Assembly (NCBI GenBank): GCA_030601965.1
Contig: JAUWAR010000011.1
Coordinates: 1 to 18,857 of the forward strand
DNA: 18,857 nucleotides
Origin: a bacterium
Lineage (GTDB): Bacteria; Hydrothermota; UBA3073; JACQXS01; JAUWAR01
Direction of reading: 5' to 3'
Shown: positions 7,518-15,480 of the stretch, piece by piece
How positions within the stretch are numbered: position 1 is the first letter of the stretch
Layout of the letters: each line of letters opens with the position of its first letter
Notes under the pieces: generated by a model
Told to the model about the DNA's origin: nothing
What the model saw: the letters and a program-made list of their open reading frames with translations, nothing else
Databases searched by the model: none
Position numbers and translations under genes: made by a program

Positions 7518-8678
7518 TTAAAGCTCTTCCCATAAGAAGAGTTGCTTTTCTTCTTTTCTTTCAAGATCTAATCCTTTTTCTTGCGGTATGAACTTCCCAT
7601 CTATAGTGGTGAAATTCCGAGCCTTCTTTACTACTGCACCAAGTCTCTTTAAATCCTCAAATGTCTTTATCTTATTGTGAGGTCTTACCTCTACTATTCT
7701 CTGTGCAGAAATTTTCCCTATTCCAGGAACACGCAGAAGTTGCTCAAAATCTGCTTCATTTACCTCTACAGGAAATCTTTCTTCATTTTTCTCTGCCCAT
7801 GCCAGTTTGGGGTCTTTATCCTGAGGAAGATTTCCCTCACTGTCATAAGGTAACTCCTCCGGTGTGAAATTATATTTACGAATTAAAAAATCTGCTTGAT
7901 ATAACCTCATCTCTCTTCCTGGTGGACAAGGAGAACTACTTTCAAGGGGTGTCTCCTTCACAGGGATAAAACCACTATAATAAACACGAGCCAACCCCAT
8001 CTCTTTGTATAATTTTGCTGATTCTAAAATTATGTCTCTGTCTTTCTCACCTTCTGATGCCCCTACTATAAGTTGTGTCGTTATTCCTTGCTTCGGAGAC
8101 TTCTTCTCTATAGATGATAAAACTTTTAAACCTCTATAAAGTTCCTCAAAATTTTTATCTTTACTAATCCCGCAAAGATATTTTTCGTTTGATGCTTCAA
8201 GATTAAGGGAGATTCTGTCGCTTAGTTTGTGAACCTCTCGAATTAGATTAGTCTCTACGCCCGGAAGAATTTTGCAATGGATATAACCCGTGTAATTATA
8301 TTTCTCCCTTAAAATTTTAATTGTTTTTAACATCTCTTCCTGGCTTTTTGTCGGGCTATCTTTGATGCCAGATGATAGAAAAAGACCATCTGTAATTCCT
8401 TTATTAAACTGTTTCATAAAAAGATAGGAAAGTTCCTCAGGCTCAAAGGCAACTTCCGTAAAGTTTCTATCTCTACGATTCATACAATATAAACAATTGT
8501 TTTCACATATATTTGTTTGCAATATCTTAAACAATCTGGTTATTTTTGTCCCTTCACCCGCGGCAGGATAAATAAAGAAATATCTTGTAGACCTTTTCTT
8601 TTCAAGATAAGCAGGATATCCACACACATCAAATCTTGCATTCTCGCCAAGCATTCTAAGTTTAATTGTAGAATTCAT
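7518..8678 (-). CDS. Radical SAM protein with C-terminal helix-hairpin-helix (putative DNA modification/repair)
   Basis: The product, 386 residues, has the radical SAM cluster motif as CENNCLYC (Cys58, Cys62, Cys65) inside FKILQTNICENNCLYCMNRR, and a C-terminal HhH motif (VPGIGKISAQRIVEVRP, about 317-333). This architecture matches the family annotated as putative DNA modification/repair radical SAM proteins, whose genes often sit beside a uracil-DNA-glycosylase-like partner. No such partner is present in this window. HhH suggests nucleic-acid binding; the reaction is unknown. It has its own promoter just after the rodA stop and no Shine-Dalgarno before ATG 8678. It converges with the glycan operon across 69 bases in which I see no clear terminator. 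Confidence 0.85.
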   Translation of the reverse strand: MNSTIKLRMLGENARFDVCGYPAYLEKKRSTRYFFIYPAAGEGTKITRLFKILQTNICENNCLYCMNRRDRNFTEVAFEPEELSYLFMKQFNKGITDGLFLSSGIKDSPTKSQEEMLKTIKILREKYNYTGYIHCKILPGVETNLIREVHKLSDRISLNLEASNEKYLCGISKDKNFEELYRGLKVLSSIEKKSPKQGITTQLIVGASEGEKDRDIILESAKLYKEMGLARVYYSGFIPVKETPLESSSPCPPGREMRLYQADFLIRKYNFTPEELPYDSEGNLPQDKDPKLAWAEKNEERFPVEVNEADFEQLLRVPGIGKISAQRIVEVRPHNKIKTFEDLKRLGAVVKKARNFTTIDGKFIPQEKGLDLERKEEKQLFLWEEL

Positions 8679-8684
8679 AGAATT

Positions 8685-8719
8685 CTTATTTCATAAAAAG
8701 ACACATCTGTCAAGAAAAA
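8685..8719 (-). promoter_or_regulatory. Promoter of the radical SAM gene
   Basis: The minus strand shows TTTTTCTTGACA (8719-8708) directly after the rodA stop, then a 17-base spacer and AATAAG (8690-8685, 4/6). Transcription would start near 8678, which is the ATG itself, so the message may be leaderless or nearly so. Confidence 0.6.
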
Positions 8720-9937
8720 TTAGTACTCATACCTATGCTTTCCAATATTCAATAAAAGTCCTACCATTGCAAGGGATATCACCATAGAGGAACCTCCATA
8801 ACTTATAAAGGGAAGTGGTATTCCAACAACTGGCAACATGCCCATTGTCATACCAATGTTCACCAATACCTGGAACCCCAAAATAGCGATTATCCCAAAG
8901 CCAAGATAAGAGTGAAAACTATTTCTTGAGCCTGCTGATATTCTTATTGCACGAAAAAGGAACAAAAAGAATAAAAACAATATAAATATAGAGATAAAAA
9001 AACCCATTTCTTCTGCAAGAACACTGAAAATAAAGTCTGTATAGCCCTGTGGAAGAAAGGCAAATTCTGTCTGTGTTCCAGATAAAAAGCCCTTGCCAAA
9101 TAATCCCCCTGAACCAATTGCAATTCGGGATTGCAAGATTTGCCAACCCGCCCCGGCAGGGTCATGTCCGGGAACAAGAAAGCCAATAATTCGTGCCCGC
9201 TGATACTCTCTCAAACTTCCCCAAATTACTGGATTTAAGACTCCAAATATAACATTGACTGAAAATATAGAGATGGACTCCTCTAATGGCAGCTTCATAA
9301 AATATAAGGCAAAAGAGAGTATGGACAGAAATCCAATGAGCATAAACCACCTTGTCCCTGCTATAAGAGCAATCAGGGGAGTCAAAAGAAGTATAATATA
9401 CTCAATTTTTATGCCTTTTATAAATAACATACCAATGAAGATAGCAGGCAAAACAAGTGAAGAGCCGATATCGGGCTCAACTAAAATGAGAATAAAAGGA
9501 ATAATTATGAGTATAAGAGGCAAACCAAGAGAAAATATAGACTCAAATTTTATCCTTCTATTAGAAAATATTGATGCAAGAGCCATAACACAGGCAAGTT
9601 TTGCCAGTTCTGATGGTTGGAACTGGAGGAATCCAAAATCAAACCATCTTTTTACTCCCCTTACTTTTACTCCAAAAATAAGGACAAGCACAAGAAGCAG
9701 TAAACAAATTGCATAAAAAGGATATGAAAAACTACTCCAGAACTTGCAGGGAATTAAGAAAAAAATGACGCCTACTATAACGGCAATTAGAACCCATATC
9801 AACTGCTTTTTGAATAAAAAGAGATTTATAGAGTGGGTAGCACTATATACTGTGGCAAGACCTAAAACGACAAGCAGAAAAACAGATAAAAAGATACCAT
9901 AATCAAAGTCTTGAAAAGATTTCCTGAACTCAATCAT
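8720..9937 (-). CDS. rodA: RodA, SEDS-family peptidoglycan glycosyltransferase
   Basis: This is a 405-residue polytopic membrane protein with about ten hydrophobic segments. SEDS landmarks are FQPSELAKL, the long extracellular loop with RIAIGSGGLFGKGFLSGTQ, then FLPQGYTDFIFSVLAEE (with the Asp of the catalytic site), and the C-terminal NIGMTMGMLPVVGIPLPFIS with YGGSS. RodA polymerises glycan strands from lipid II during side-wall growth, together with penicillin-binding protein 2 and MreBCD. FtsW is the alternative SEDS member; the general layout and the mre context nearby favour RodA. ATG 9937 lies 12 bases after the rarA stop, so the two are likely cotranscribed. The usual partner mrdA (PBP2) is not in the window. 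Confidence 0.92.
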   Translation of the reverse strand: MIEFRKSFQDFDYGIFLSVFLLVVLGLATVYSATHSINLFLFKKQLIWVLIAVIVGVIFFLIPCKFWSSFSYPFYAICLLLLVLVLIFGVKVRGVKRWFDFGFLQFQPSELAKLACVMALASIFSNRRIKFESIFSLGLPLILIIIPFILILVEPDIGSSLVLPAIFIGMLFIKGIKIEYIILLLTPLIALIAGTRWFMLIGFLSILSFALYFMKLPLEESISIFSVNVIFGVLNPVIWGSLREYQRARIIGFLVPGHDPAGAGWQILQSRIAIGSGGLFGKGFLSGTQTEFAFLPQGYTDFIFSVLAEEMGFFISIFILFLFFLFLFRAIRISAGSRNSFHSYLGFGIIAILGFQVLVNIGMTMGMLPVVGIPLPFISYGGSSMVISLAMVGLLLNIGKHRYEY

Positions 9938-9949
9938 ATGACAAGAATC

Positions 9950-11161
9950 CTACTCATAATATTTCTTTCCCTCAAGTCCTTCTGGCATATAATTCTGTTT
10001 GACCCCTTTATGATTATGTGGATATTTATAACCTTTGCCATAACCAAGTTCAGACATAAGAGAGGTGGGGGCATTTCTTATGTGTAAAGGCACAGGCAAA
10101 GAACCCTTTTCTTTTACATCTTTAAGTGCTTTTTTATAAGAAACAAGAACAGCATTGCTTTTTGGAGCAGACGCAAGGTATATTGCAGTCTGGGCAAGAG
10201 ATAGAAATCCTTCTGGCATTCCAACAAAATGCACAGCCTCTTTGCAGGAAGTTGCCAGACAAAGTCCCTGCGGGTCTGCATTTCCTATATCCTCAGATGC
10301 AAAGATTATCATTCTTCTTGCTATAAAAAGCGGGTCTTCACCTGCCTCAATCATCCTTGCAAGCCAGTATAGACTGGCATCAACATCGCTTCCCCTGAGA
10401 CTTTTGGTAAACGCAGAAATAAGATTATAATGCTCTTCACCTTTTTTGTCATATAATAGAGGTGCCCTTTTAATAGCCTCCTTTACTGTCTCAAGAACTA
10501 TTTCCCTTTTCCCATTAGAAGGTTTTGTAGTCATGCACGCAAATTCAAGAATATTTAAGGCAACCCTTGCATCACCATCTGATACTCCTGCAATATACTC
10601 TTTAGTCTCCTCTGATATTAAAGGATTGAAATCAGCAAGCCCTTCTGGAGAAGTTAGTGCCTTATTTAAGATACCAAGTATCTCTTTAGCATTAAGTCTA
10701 TTTAAGGTATAGACTATTGTTCTTGAAAGCAGAGGACCTATTATTTCAAATGATGGGTTCTCTGTTGTTGCACCTATGAGTATTATGGTTCCATCTTCTA
10801 CATAAGGAAGAAAGGCATCCTGTTGTGCCTTATTAAATCTATGAATCTCATCAACAAATAGAATTGTGGATTTATTATAGGCTTTGTTATATAATTTTGC
10901 CTGTTGTGCAACCTTTCGGACATCATTTATACCTGACAGAACAGCACTAAAACCAAGAAACTGAAATCCCGTTGTCTGGGCAATAATTCTTGCAAGTGTT
11001 GTCTTACCTGTGCCAGGAGGTCCCCAGAAAATCATTGAAGGAATAGTATTTGTCTCTAATGCCTTTCTGATGGGACCATTTTTACCAAGCAGATGTTCCT
11101 GCCCAACAAAATCTTTAAGGGTTTTAGGTCTTATCCTATCAGCAAGAGGTATCTTATTCAT
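9950..11161 (-). CDS. rarA: RarA (MgsA) replication-associated AAA+ ATPase
   Basis: The 403-residue protein has Walker A GPPGTGKT (47-54), Walker B FVDEIHRFN (102-110), sensor 1 GATTENPSF (120-128) and LLSR with the arginine finger. The C-terminal half carries the RarA tetramerisation region (LISAFTKSLRGSDVDASLYW, LARMIEAGEDP, RRMIIFASEDIGNADP) and ends in GYGKGYKYPH. RarA acts at stalled replication forks, recognising ends at single-stranded gaps. The related RuvB and DnaX clamp loaders lack this C-terminal domain. The gene starts at ATG 11161, divergent from folD. It leads rodA, an unusual pairing with no obvious functional reason. Confidence 0.95.
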   Translation of the reverse strand: MNKIPLADRIRPKTLKDFVGQEHLLGKNGPIRKALETNTIPSMIFWGPPGTGKTTLARIIAQTTGFQFLGFSAVLSGINDVRKVAQQAKLYNKAYNKSTILFVDEIHRFNKAQQDAFLPYVEDGTIILIGATTENPSFEIIGPLLSRTIVYTLNRLNAKEILGILNKALTSPEGLADFNPLISEETKEYIAGVSDGDARVALNILEFACMTTKPSNGKREIVLETVKEAIKRAPLLYDKKGEEHYNLISAFTKSLRGSDVDASLYWLARMIEAGEDPLFIARRMIIFASEDIGNADPQGLCLATSCKEAVHFVGMPEGFLSLAQTAIYLASAPKSNAVLVSYKKALKDVKEKGSLPVPLHIRNAPTSLMSELGYGKGYKYPHNHKGVKQNYMPEGLEGKKYYE

Positions 11162-11204
11162 AAACCCTGAACTATTTAAAATAGGCTCTTATAAAAAAAG
11201 CAAT

Positions 11205-11228
11205 TTGTCAAGCCTTTTTTCTTGACAA
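11205..11228. promoter_or_regulatory. Palindrome holding two divergent -35 elements
   Basis: TTGTCAAG (11205-11212) and CTTGACAA (11221-11228) are perfect 8-bp inverted arms around an 8-base spacer. The plus arm is the -35 of folD. The minus arm also reads TTGACA but has no good -10 at the right distance toward rarA (GAGCCT at 17 bases), so it may instead make the site an operator. Confidence 0.6.
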
Positions 11229-11250
11229 ACACCTATCTTAAAAATATAAG
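11216..11250 (+). promoter_or_regulatory. Promoter of folD
   Basis: TTTTTCTTGACA (11216-11227), a 17-base spacer, and TATAAG (11245-11250; 5/6) form the best promoter in the window. Transcription would begin near 11257, only about 4 bases before ATG 11261, which leaves no room for a ribosome binding site. Confidence 0.8.
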
Positions 11251-11260
11251 AATCCTAAAG

Positions 11261-12106
11261 ATGATAATTGATGGAAAAGCCATTGCTTCTGATATAGAAA
11301 AAGAACTTATCTCTAAAACCCAGGAGTTAAATTCAAGTATCGGTATTGTTAGTGGAGAAGATAAGGGAGCCCTTTCTTATTTAAAGAGTATTGAGAAAGT
11401 TGCAGAACGAGTTGGGATTAAAGTAGAGAAGAAAATATTAAATAAAGATAACACAACAGAAGATGCCATAGAATCTCTTTTGAGTCTTGATACTGATGGA
11501 ATTTTAGTCCTACGACCACTTCCAGAAACTATTGATGAAAGAAAGCTAATAGAGTCTATTCCTGTAAATAAGGATATAGATTGTCTGCATCCAGAAAATC
11601 TCGGTAGGCTCTTTCTTGGAAAGACTTTATTTTATCCTTGTACTCCTCTTGCAGTTATTGAAATCTTAAAAAGAACTGGTGTTGAAATAAAAGGCAAAGA
11701 TGTAGTGATAATAGGAAGAAGTAATATAGTGGGTAAGCCCCTTTGTTGTATGTTGCTTGAAAAGGGCATAGACGCTACTGTAACAGTCTGTCATACAAAG
11801 ACAAAAGACTTGTCTGGTCATGCAAGGCGTGCAGATATATTAATAGCTGCCTGTGGAAAACCAAAATTTATTACCTCTTCAATGGTAAAAAATGGAGCAA
11901 TTGTAATAGATGTTGGGATAAATGTAGTAGATGGAAAAATTGTAGGTGATGTAGATTTTGAGGATGTAAAAAATGTTGCATCAATGATAACGCCTGTTCC
12001 AAACGGGGTTGGACCTGTAACTACGAGGATGCTTTTATTAAATGTGATAAAGGCAGTTGATGGTAGGGGTCGCATTTATGCGACCCACAAAGACAATTGG
12101 GTTTGA
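11261..12106 (+). CDS. folD: FolD-like methylenetetrahydrofolate dehydrogenase; cyclohydrolase site altered
   Basis: The 281-residue protein follows FolD throughout: MIIDGKAIA start, DGILV-x-x-PLP (80-88), KDID (104-107), the NADP-binding IGRSNIVGKP (151-160), ATVTVCHTKT, and VIDVGINVVDGKIVGDVDF with ITPVPNGVGPVT near the end. FolD interconverts methylene-, methenyl- and formyl-tetrahydrofolate. The conserved Tyr is present (Tyr40), but the catalytic Lys four residues later is Ile44 and the conserved Gln of VQLPLP is Leu84; the Asp (Asp107) is kept. The human enzyme needs that Lys for cyclohydrolase, so this may be a dehydrogenase only. An upstream TTG at 11222 lies in the -35 and is rejected as start. 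The last 14 or so residues are encoded by a palindromic repeat. Confidence 0.88.
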   Translation: MIIDGKAIASDIEKELISKTQELNSSIGIVSGEDKGALSYLKSIEKVAERVGIKVEKKILNKDNTTEDAIESLLSLDTDGILVLRPLPETIDERKLIESIPVNKDIDCLHPENLGRLFLGKTLFYPCTPLAVIEILKRTGVEIKGKDVVIIGRSNIVGKPLCCMLLEKGIDATVTVCHTKTKDLSGHARRADILIAACGKPKFITSSMVKNGAIVIDVGINVVDGKIVGDVDFEDVKNVASMITPVPNGVGPVTTRMLLLNVIKAVDGRGRIYATHKDNWV

Positions 12107-12122
12107 TAAATCAAACCCCTAC
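12063..12122. repeat. Double-hairpin palindromic repeat at the folD/ahcY junction
   Basis: Two perfect 9-bp hairpins lie side by side: GGGTCGCAT-TT-ATGCGACCC (12067-12086) and GGGTTTGAT-AA-ATCAAACCC (12099-12118). They are enclosed by outer arms GTAGGGG (12063-12069... starting at the G of 12063) and CCCCTAC (12116-12122), so the whole can fold as a cruciform or three-way junction. The folD stop (12104-12106) lies within the second hairpin. The form resembles dispersed repeat elements of uncultured bacteria. Confidence 0.9.
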
Positions 12123-12147
12123 AAATTGTTTTTTAAGGAGGATAAAA

Positions 12148-13404
12148 ATGGATTATGATATAAAAGATAGAAATCTTAAATCTCTTGGTAAGAAACGAAT
12201 AGAATGGGCAGACCAACATATGAAGGTGCTCGCAGATATTCGTAAAAGATTTGAAAAAGAAAAACCATTAAAGGGAAAAAGGATTGGTGCCTGCCTTCAT
12301 GTAACTGTAGAAACCGCCAATCTTATGCGCACACTCGTGGCAGGTGGGGGAGAGGTGAGACTTTGCGCCTCAAATCCCCTTTCTACTCAGGATGATGTAT
12401 CTGCATCTCTGGTTGAAGATTATAATATCCCTGTCTTTGCTATAAAAGGAGAAGACAATGAGACCTATTATAAACATATAAATAGCGTCCTTGATATGGA
12501 GCCCCATATAACTATGGATGATGGGGCGGACCTTATTTCCACGCTTCACTCAAAACGAGAAAGTCTCGTGAAGAACATCTTAGCTGGAACAGAAGAGACC
12601 ACTACAGGGGTTGTAAGACTCAGGGCAATGGCACAAAAAGGTGTTTTGAAATATCCTGTAATCGCAGTGAATGATTCAGAAACAAAATATCTTTTTGATA
12701 ATAGATATGGAACGGGCCAGTCAACCCTGGATGGGATTTTAAGGGCAACTAATACCTTACTTGCAGGAAAAACCTTTGTAGTATGTGGCTATGGATGGTG
12801 TGGAAGGGGAATTGCAATCCGAGCAAGAGGTATGGGTGCAAATCTAATAATTACAGAAGTCAATCCTGTAAAGGCAATTGAGGCAGTAATGGATGGATTT
12901 AGAGTAATGAAAGGCGTTGATGCGGCAAAAATAGCAGACATAATGGTTACGGCAACTGGTGATATAAATGTGATAGATACACCTCATTTTGAGGTTATGA
13001 AAGATGGAGCACTTATAGCAAACTCAGGGCACTTTGATGTAGAGATAAATAAAAAAGCTTTAAAGTCCCTTGCTATTAAAATAAAAGAACTCAGACCCTT
13101 TGTTGAGATGTATCAGTTGAAAAATGGTAAAAAGGTTTATCTCCTCGCTGAAGGGAGGCTTGTGAACTTATCAGCCGCAGAAGGTCATCCACCAGAGGTA
13201 ATGGATATGAGCTTTGCAAATCAATCACTTGCAGCAGAGTATATCACAAATAACTTTAAGAAATTGGAGAGGAAGGTCTATAAATTGCCCGAGGATTTGG
13301 ATTATGAAATAGCCCGGATGAAACTTGCCTCTATAAAAACTGAGATAGATACCCTTACAGAAGAACAGGAAAAGTATCTTAGTTCCTGGGAGATAGGAAC
13401 ATGA
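12148..13404 (+). CDS. ahcY: Adenosylhomocysteinase (S-adenosylhomocysteine hydrolase)
   Basis: The enzyme splits S-adenosylhomocysteine to adenosine and homocysteine using bound NAD. Active-site residues match the family: His51 (CLHVTVETA), Asp in DDGADL (124-129), Glu in GTEETTTGV (147-155), Lys180 and Asp184 in NDSETKYLFDNRYGTGQS. The NAD site is GYGWCGRG (214-221). Near the C-terminus are ANSGHFDVEI and NLSAAEGHPPEVMDMSF. At 418 residues with NRYGTGQS it is the shorter archaeal/Thermotoga-like form. ATG 12148 has a strong AAGGAGG; a longer frame from 12097 is repeat sequence. It is cytosolic, downstream of folD. Confidence 0.97.
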   Translation: MDYDIKDRNLKSLGKKRIEWADQHMKVLADIRKRFEKEKPLKGKRIGACLHVTVETANLMRTLVAGGGEVRLCASNPLSTQDDVSASLVEDYNIPVFAIKGEDNETYYKHINSVLDMEPHITMDDGADLISTLHSKRESLVKNILAGTEETTTGVVRLRAMAQKGVLKYPVIAVNDSETKYLFDNRYGTGQSTLDGILRATNTLLAGKTFVVCGYGWCGRGIAIRARGMGANLIITEVNPVKAIEAVMDGFRVMKGVDAAKIADIMVTATGDINVIDTPHFEVMKDGALIANSGHFDVEINKKALKSLAIKIKELRPFVEMYQLKNGKKVYLLAEGRLVNLSAAEGHPPEVMDMSFANQSLAAEYITNNFKKLERKVYKLPEDLDYEIARMKLASIKTEIDTLTEEQEKYLSSWEIGT

Positions 13405-13417
13405 TATTGGAGGAAGA

Positions 13418-14461
13418 ATGGCACCTTTTAATCTATTCGGAGGGTTGGCGGGAAAAGACATAGGGATTGACCTGGGAACTGCCTCCACTCTTATATATGT
13501 GAAGGGAAAAGGTATAGTATTAAATGAACCTACTGTGGTAGCAATTGAGACGGAGACAGGTAAACCGATAGCTTGTGGTAAAGAGGCAAAAAAGATGTTA
13601 GGTAGAACACCAGAGTCAATAAGGGCTATAAGGCCCATGAAAGATGGCGTCATTGCAGATTTTGAAGTCGTGGAGGAAATGCTACGGGTTTTTATTCATC
13701 AGGTCCAGGCAAAAAGACTTTTTATGAGACCAAGGGTAATTGTAGCAGTGCCTTCTGGAGTTACAACAGTTGAGCGAAGGGCTGTTCGTGACTCTGTGGA
13801 GCATGCAGGTGCACGAGATGTATATCTTGTGACAGAACCGATTGCCGCGGCAATTGGTGTAGGGCTTCCAATTGAATCTGCAATGGGAAATATGGTAATA
13901 GATGTTGGAGGTGGGACCACCGAAATCGCTGTTGTTGCACTTTCAAATATAGTCACAAGTGTTTCTATCAGAGTAGCTGGAGATGAAATGGACGAAGCTA
14001 TTGCTGATTATATAAAGAAAAAATATAACCTTCTTATAGGAGAGACAACATCTGAAAATATAAAAATATCTACAGGTTCTGCAATGCCACAGAAAAATGA
14101 GTCCGAGATGGAAGTTAAGGGTCTGGACCTGGTATCAGGACTCCCGCGACACATTAAAATAACCTCTGAGGAGATACGTGAGGCTCTGAATGAACCTCTG
14201 TCTTCAATCATAACTGCAGTAAAGCATGCCCTTGAAAAAACCCCTGCAGAACTTGCCTCTGATATTGTAGATAATGGTATTATTATGACGGGCGGAGGTT
14301 CTCTTCTTCAAGGACTATCAGAACTGGTTTCAAAGGAAACAGGTCTTAATGTAAAAAGCTTCGAGAATCCCATTGAATGTGTGGTCAGAGGAACAGGAAA
14401 GATACTGGACAGATTTGATAAGTATTATAAAGTCCTTATTCGGCATGAAAGGCAACATTAA
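13418..14461 (+). CDS. mreB: MreB, actin-like cell-shape protein
   Basis: The 347-residue product has actin-fold nucleotide motifs: DIGIDLGTASTLIYV (phosphate 1, residues 14-28), VIDVGGGTTEIAVV (phosphate 2, from about 160) and IIMTGGGSLLQGL (adenosine). The N-terminus (MAPFNLFGGL) can act as a membrane-binding amphipathic helix. MreB filaments on the inner face of the membrane guide the RodA/PBP2 wall-synthesis complex. ATG 13418 follows GGAGG, 13 bases after the ahcY stop, so mreBCD may be cotranscribed with ahcY. It overlaps mreC by 17 bases. Confidence 0.97.
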   Translation: MAPFNLFGGLAGKDIGIDLGTASTLIYVKGKGIVLNEPTVVAIETETGKPIACGKEAKKMLGRTPESIRAIRPMKDGVIADFEVVEEMLRVFIHQVQAKRLFMRPRVIVAVPSGVTTVERRAVRDSVEHAGARDVYLVTEPIAAAIGVGLPIESAMGNMVIDVGGGTTEIAVVALSNIVTSVSIRVAGDEMDEAIADYIKKKYNLLIGETTSENIKISTGSAMPQKNESEMEVKGLDLVSGLPRHIKITSEEIREALNEPLSSIITAVKHALEKTPAELASDIVDNGIIMTGGGSLLQGLSELVSKETGLNVKSFENPIECVVRGTGKILDRFDKYYKVLIRHERQH

Positions 14462-15455
14462 GACATTCATTATCCTCTGTGTTTTTTCATTGGGACTTCT
14501 GATATTTGGTAAAACAGAGAAGGGAATGCTTTTCAAAATAAAAGTCGCTTCTGTGTTTGCTCCTCTCCAAAAATACGAGACTATCTTATATACACTCTCA
14601 AAAATTCGTAGAGAAAATAGGTTTCTTAATAAAAGAATTGCATATCTCAAACTTGAGAATCAAAGATTGGAACGGTTTGAAGATGAAAATCAAAGGTTGA
14701 AAAGACTCCTTGGATTGACACATAAGAAGAGATATAACTTAATCCTTGCTGAAGTAATAGGAAAATCTTCTACTCCGGGATTGACAAATGTCCTGATAGG
14801 AAGAGGAAGGGCTGATAGTATAGAAGTAGATATGCCTGTAGTTGGACAGCAAGGACTTTACGGAAAAGTTATTCAGGTCTCAGAGCACACATCTCGTGTT
14901 CAAACACTCTTTGATTTCAACTTTAGATTATCTGCTATGGATAGGCGGAGTGGGGTGCAGGGTATTGCAAGACCTGGTATTAGAGGAGGATATTTCTTTG
15001 ACAATGTTCCATTACATTCAGATATACAAATAGGAGATATGGTGATTACTTCAGGACTTGGAGGCATCTTTCCAAAAGGACTGATAATTGGCAAGATAAA
15101 AAAAATAGAATTAGACAAGACCCTTCTTTTTTACCGTGCATACCTAAAATTGACATGTAATGTTAGTTCTATAGAGTATGTCTTCTGTGTCAAAGAAATA
15201 GAGCCTATAGCATTCAAAGATATAACGAGAGGCCCACCATTGTGTGAGATTTTGAATTGGAAAATCTATTATAAAGGAACGATAAAAAAGCCTTTATTTC
15301 AGCAAGAGGTATTACCTCAAATAGGAAAAGAAGATAGTCTGCCGGGGCAAGAAGCACTTGAGCTACCTGAACCGAAGGTCCCTGAATCCGAGGTCATTGA
15401 ACCGGAAGTTCCTGAACCGAAGGTTTCCGAACCTGAAATTAAACTTAGACTTTAA
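14445..15455 (+). CDS. mreC: MreC, periplasmic cell-shape scaffold
   Basis: The 336-residue protein has one N-terminal membrane segment (about 7-22), a coiled coil (about 50-90, with repeated ENQRLERFEDENQRLKRLL), then the MreC beta-barrel core (LAEVIGKSSTPGLTNVLIGR, VVGQQGLYGKV, TSGLGGIFPKGLIIGKI). Beyond the core is a tail of about 90 residues that ends in five Pro-Glu repeats. MreC links MreB to PBP2 in the periplasm. I start it at ATG 14445, right before the hydrophobic segment; a longer frame from 14373 would overlap mreB coding much more. No Shine-Dalgarno is seen, so it is probably coupled to mreB. Confidence 0.93.
   Translation: MKGNIKTFIILCVFSLGLLIFGKTEKGMLFKIKVASVFAPLQKYETILYTLSKIRRENRFLNKRIAYLKLENQRLERFEDENQRLKRLLGLTHKKRYNLILAEVIGKSSTPGLTNVLIGRGRADSIEVDMPVVGQQGLYGKVIQVSEHTSRVQTLFDFNFRLSAMDRRSGVQGIARPGIRGGYFFDNVPLHSDIQIGDMVITSGLGGIFPKGLIIGKIKKIELDKTLLFYRAYLKLTCNVSSIEYVFCVKEIEPIAFKDITRGPPLCEILNWKIYYKGTIKKPLFQQEVLPQIGKEDSLPGQEALELPEPKVPESEVIEPEVPEPKVSEPEIKLRL
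15366..15440 (+). repeat. Five 15-bp units encoding a Pro-Glu tail in mreC
   Basis: The units translate as PEPKV, PESEV, IEPEV, PEPKV and SEPEI. Units 1 and 4 are nearly identical in DNA (CCTGAACCGAAGGT), which points to recent slippage or duplication. The tail would be a stiff, acidic periplasmic extension. Confidence 0.85.
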
Positions 15456-15480
15456 ATACTCGTCACAAAATCAAATTTAA

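Noticed and set aside
7524..7541. CTCTTC/GAAGAG hairpin at the convergent gene ends as a terminator
   Set aside because: It lies within the radical SAM coding end and lacks a proper T tract; 6 bp can arise by chance.
11222..11260. Earlier TTG start for folD
   Set aside because: The TTG is part of the promoter's -35 box, and the family's usual N-terminus begins at ATG 11261.
12097..12147. Earlier start for ahcY
   Set aside because: The 17 extra codons fall in the cruciform repeat and spacer, and AAGGAGG points to ATG 12148.
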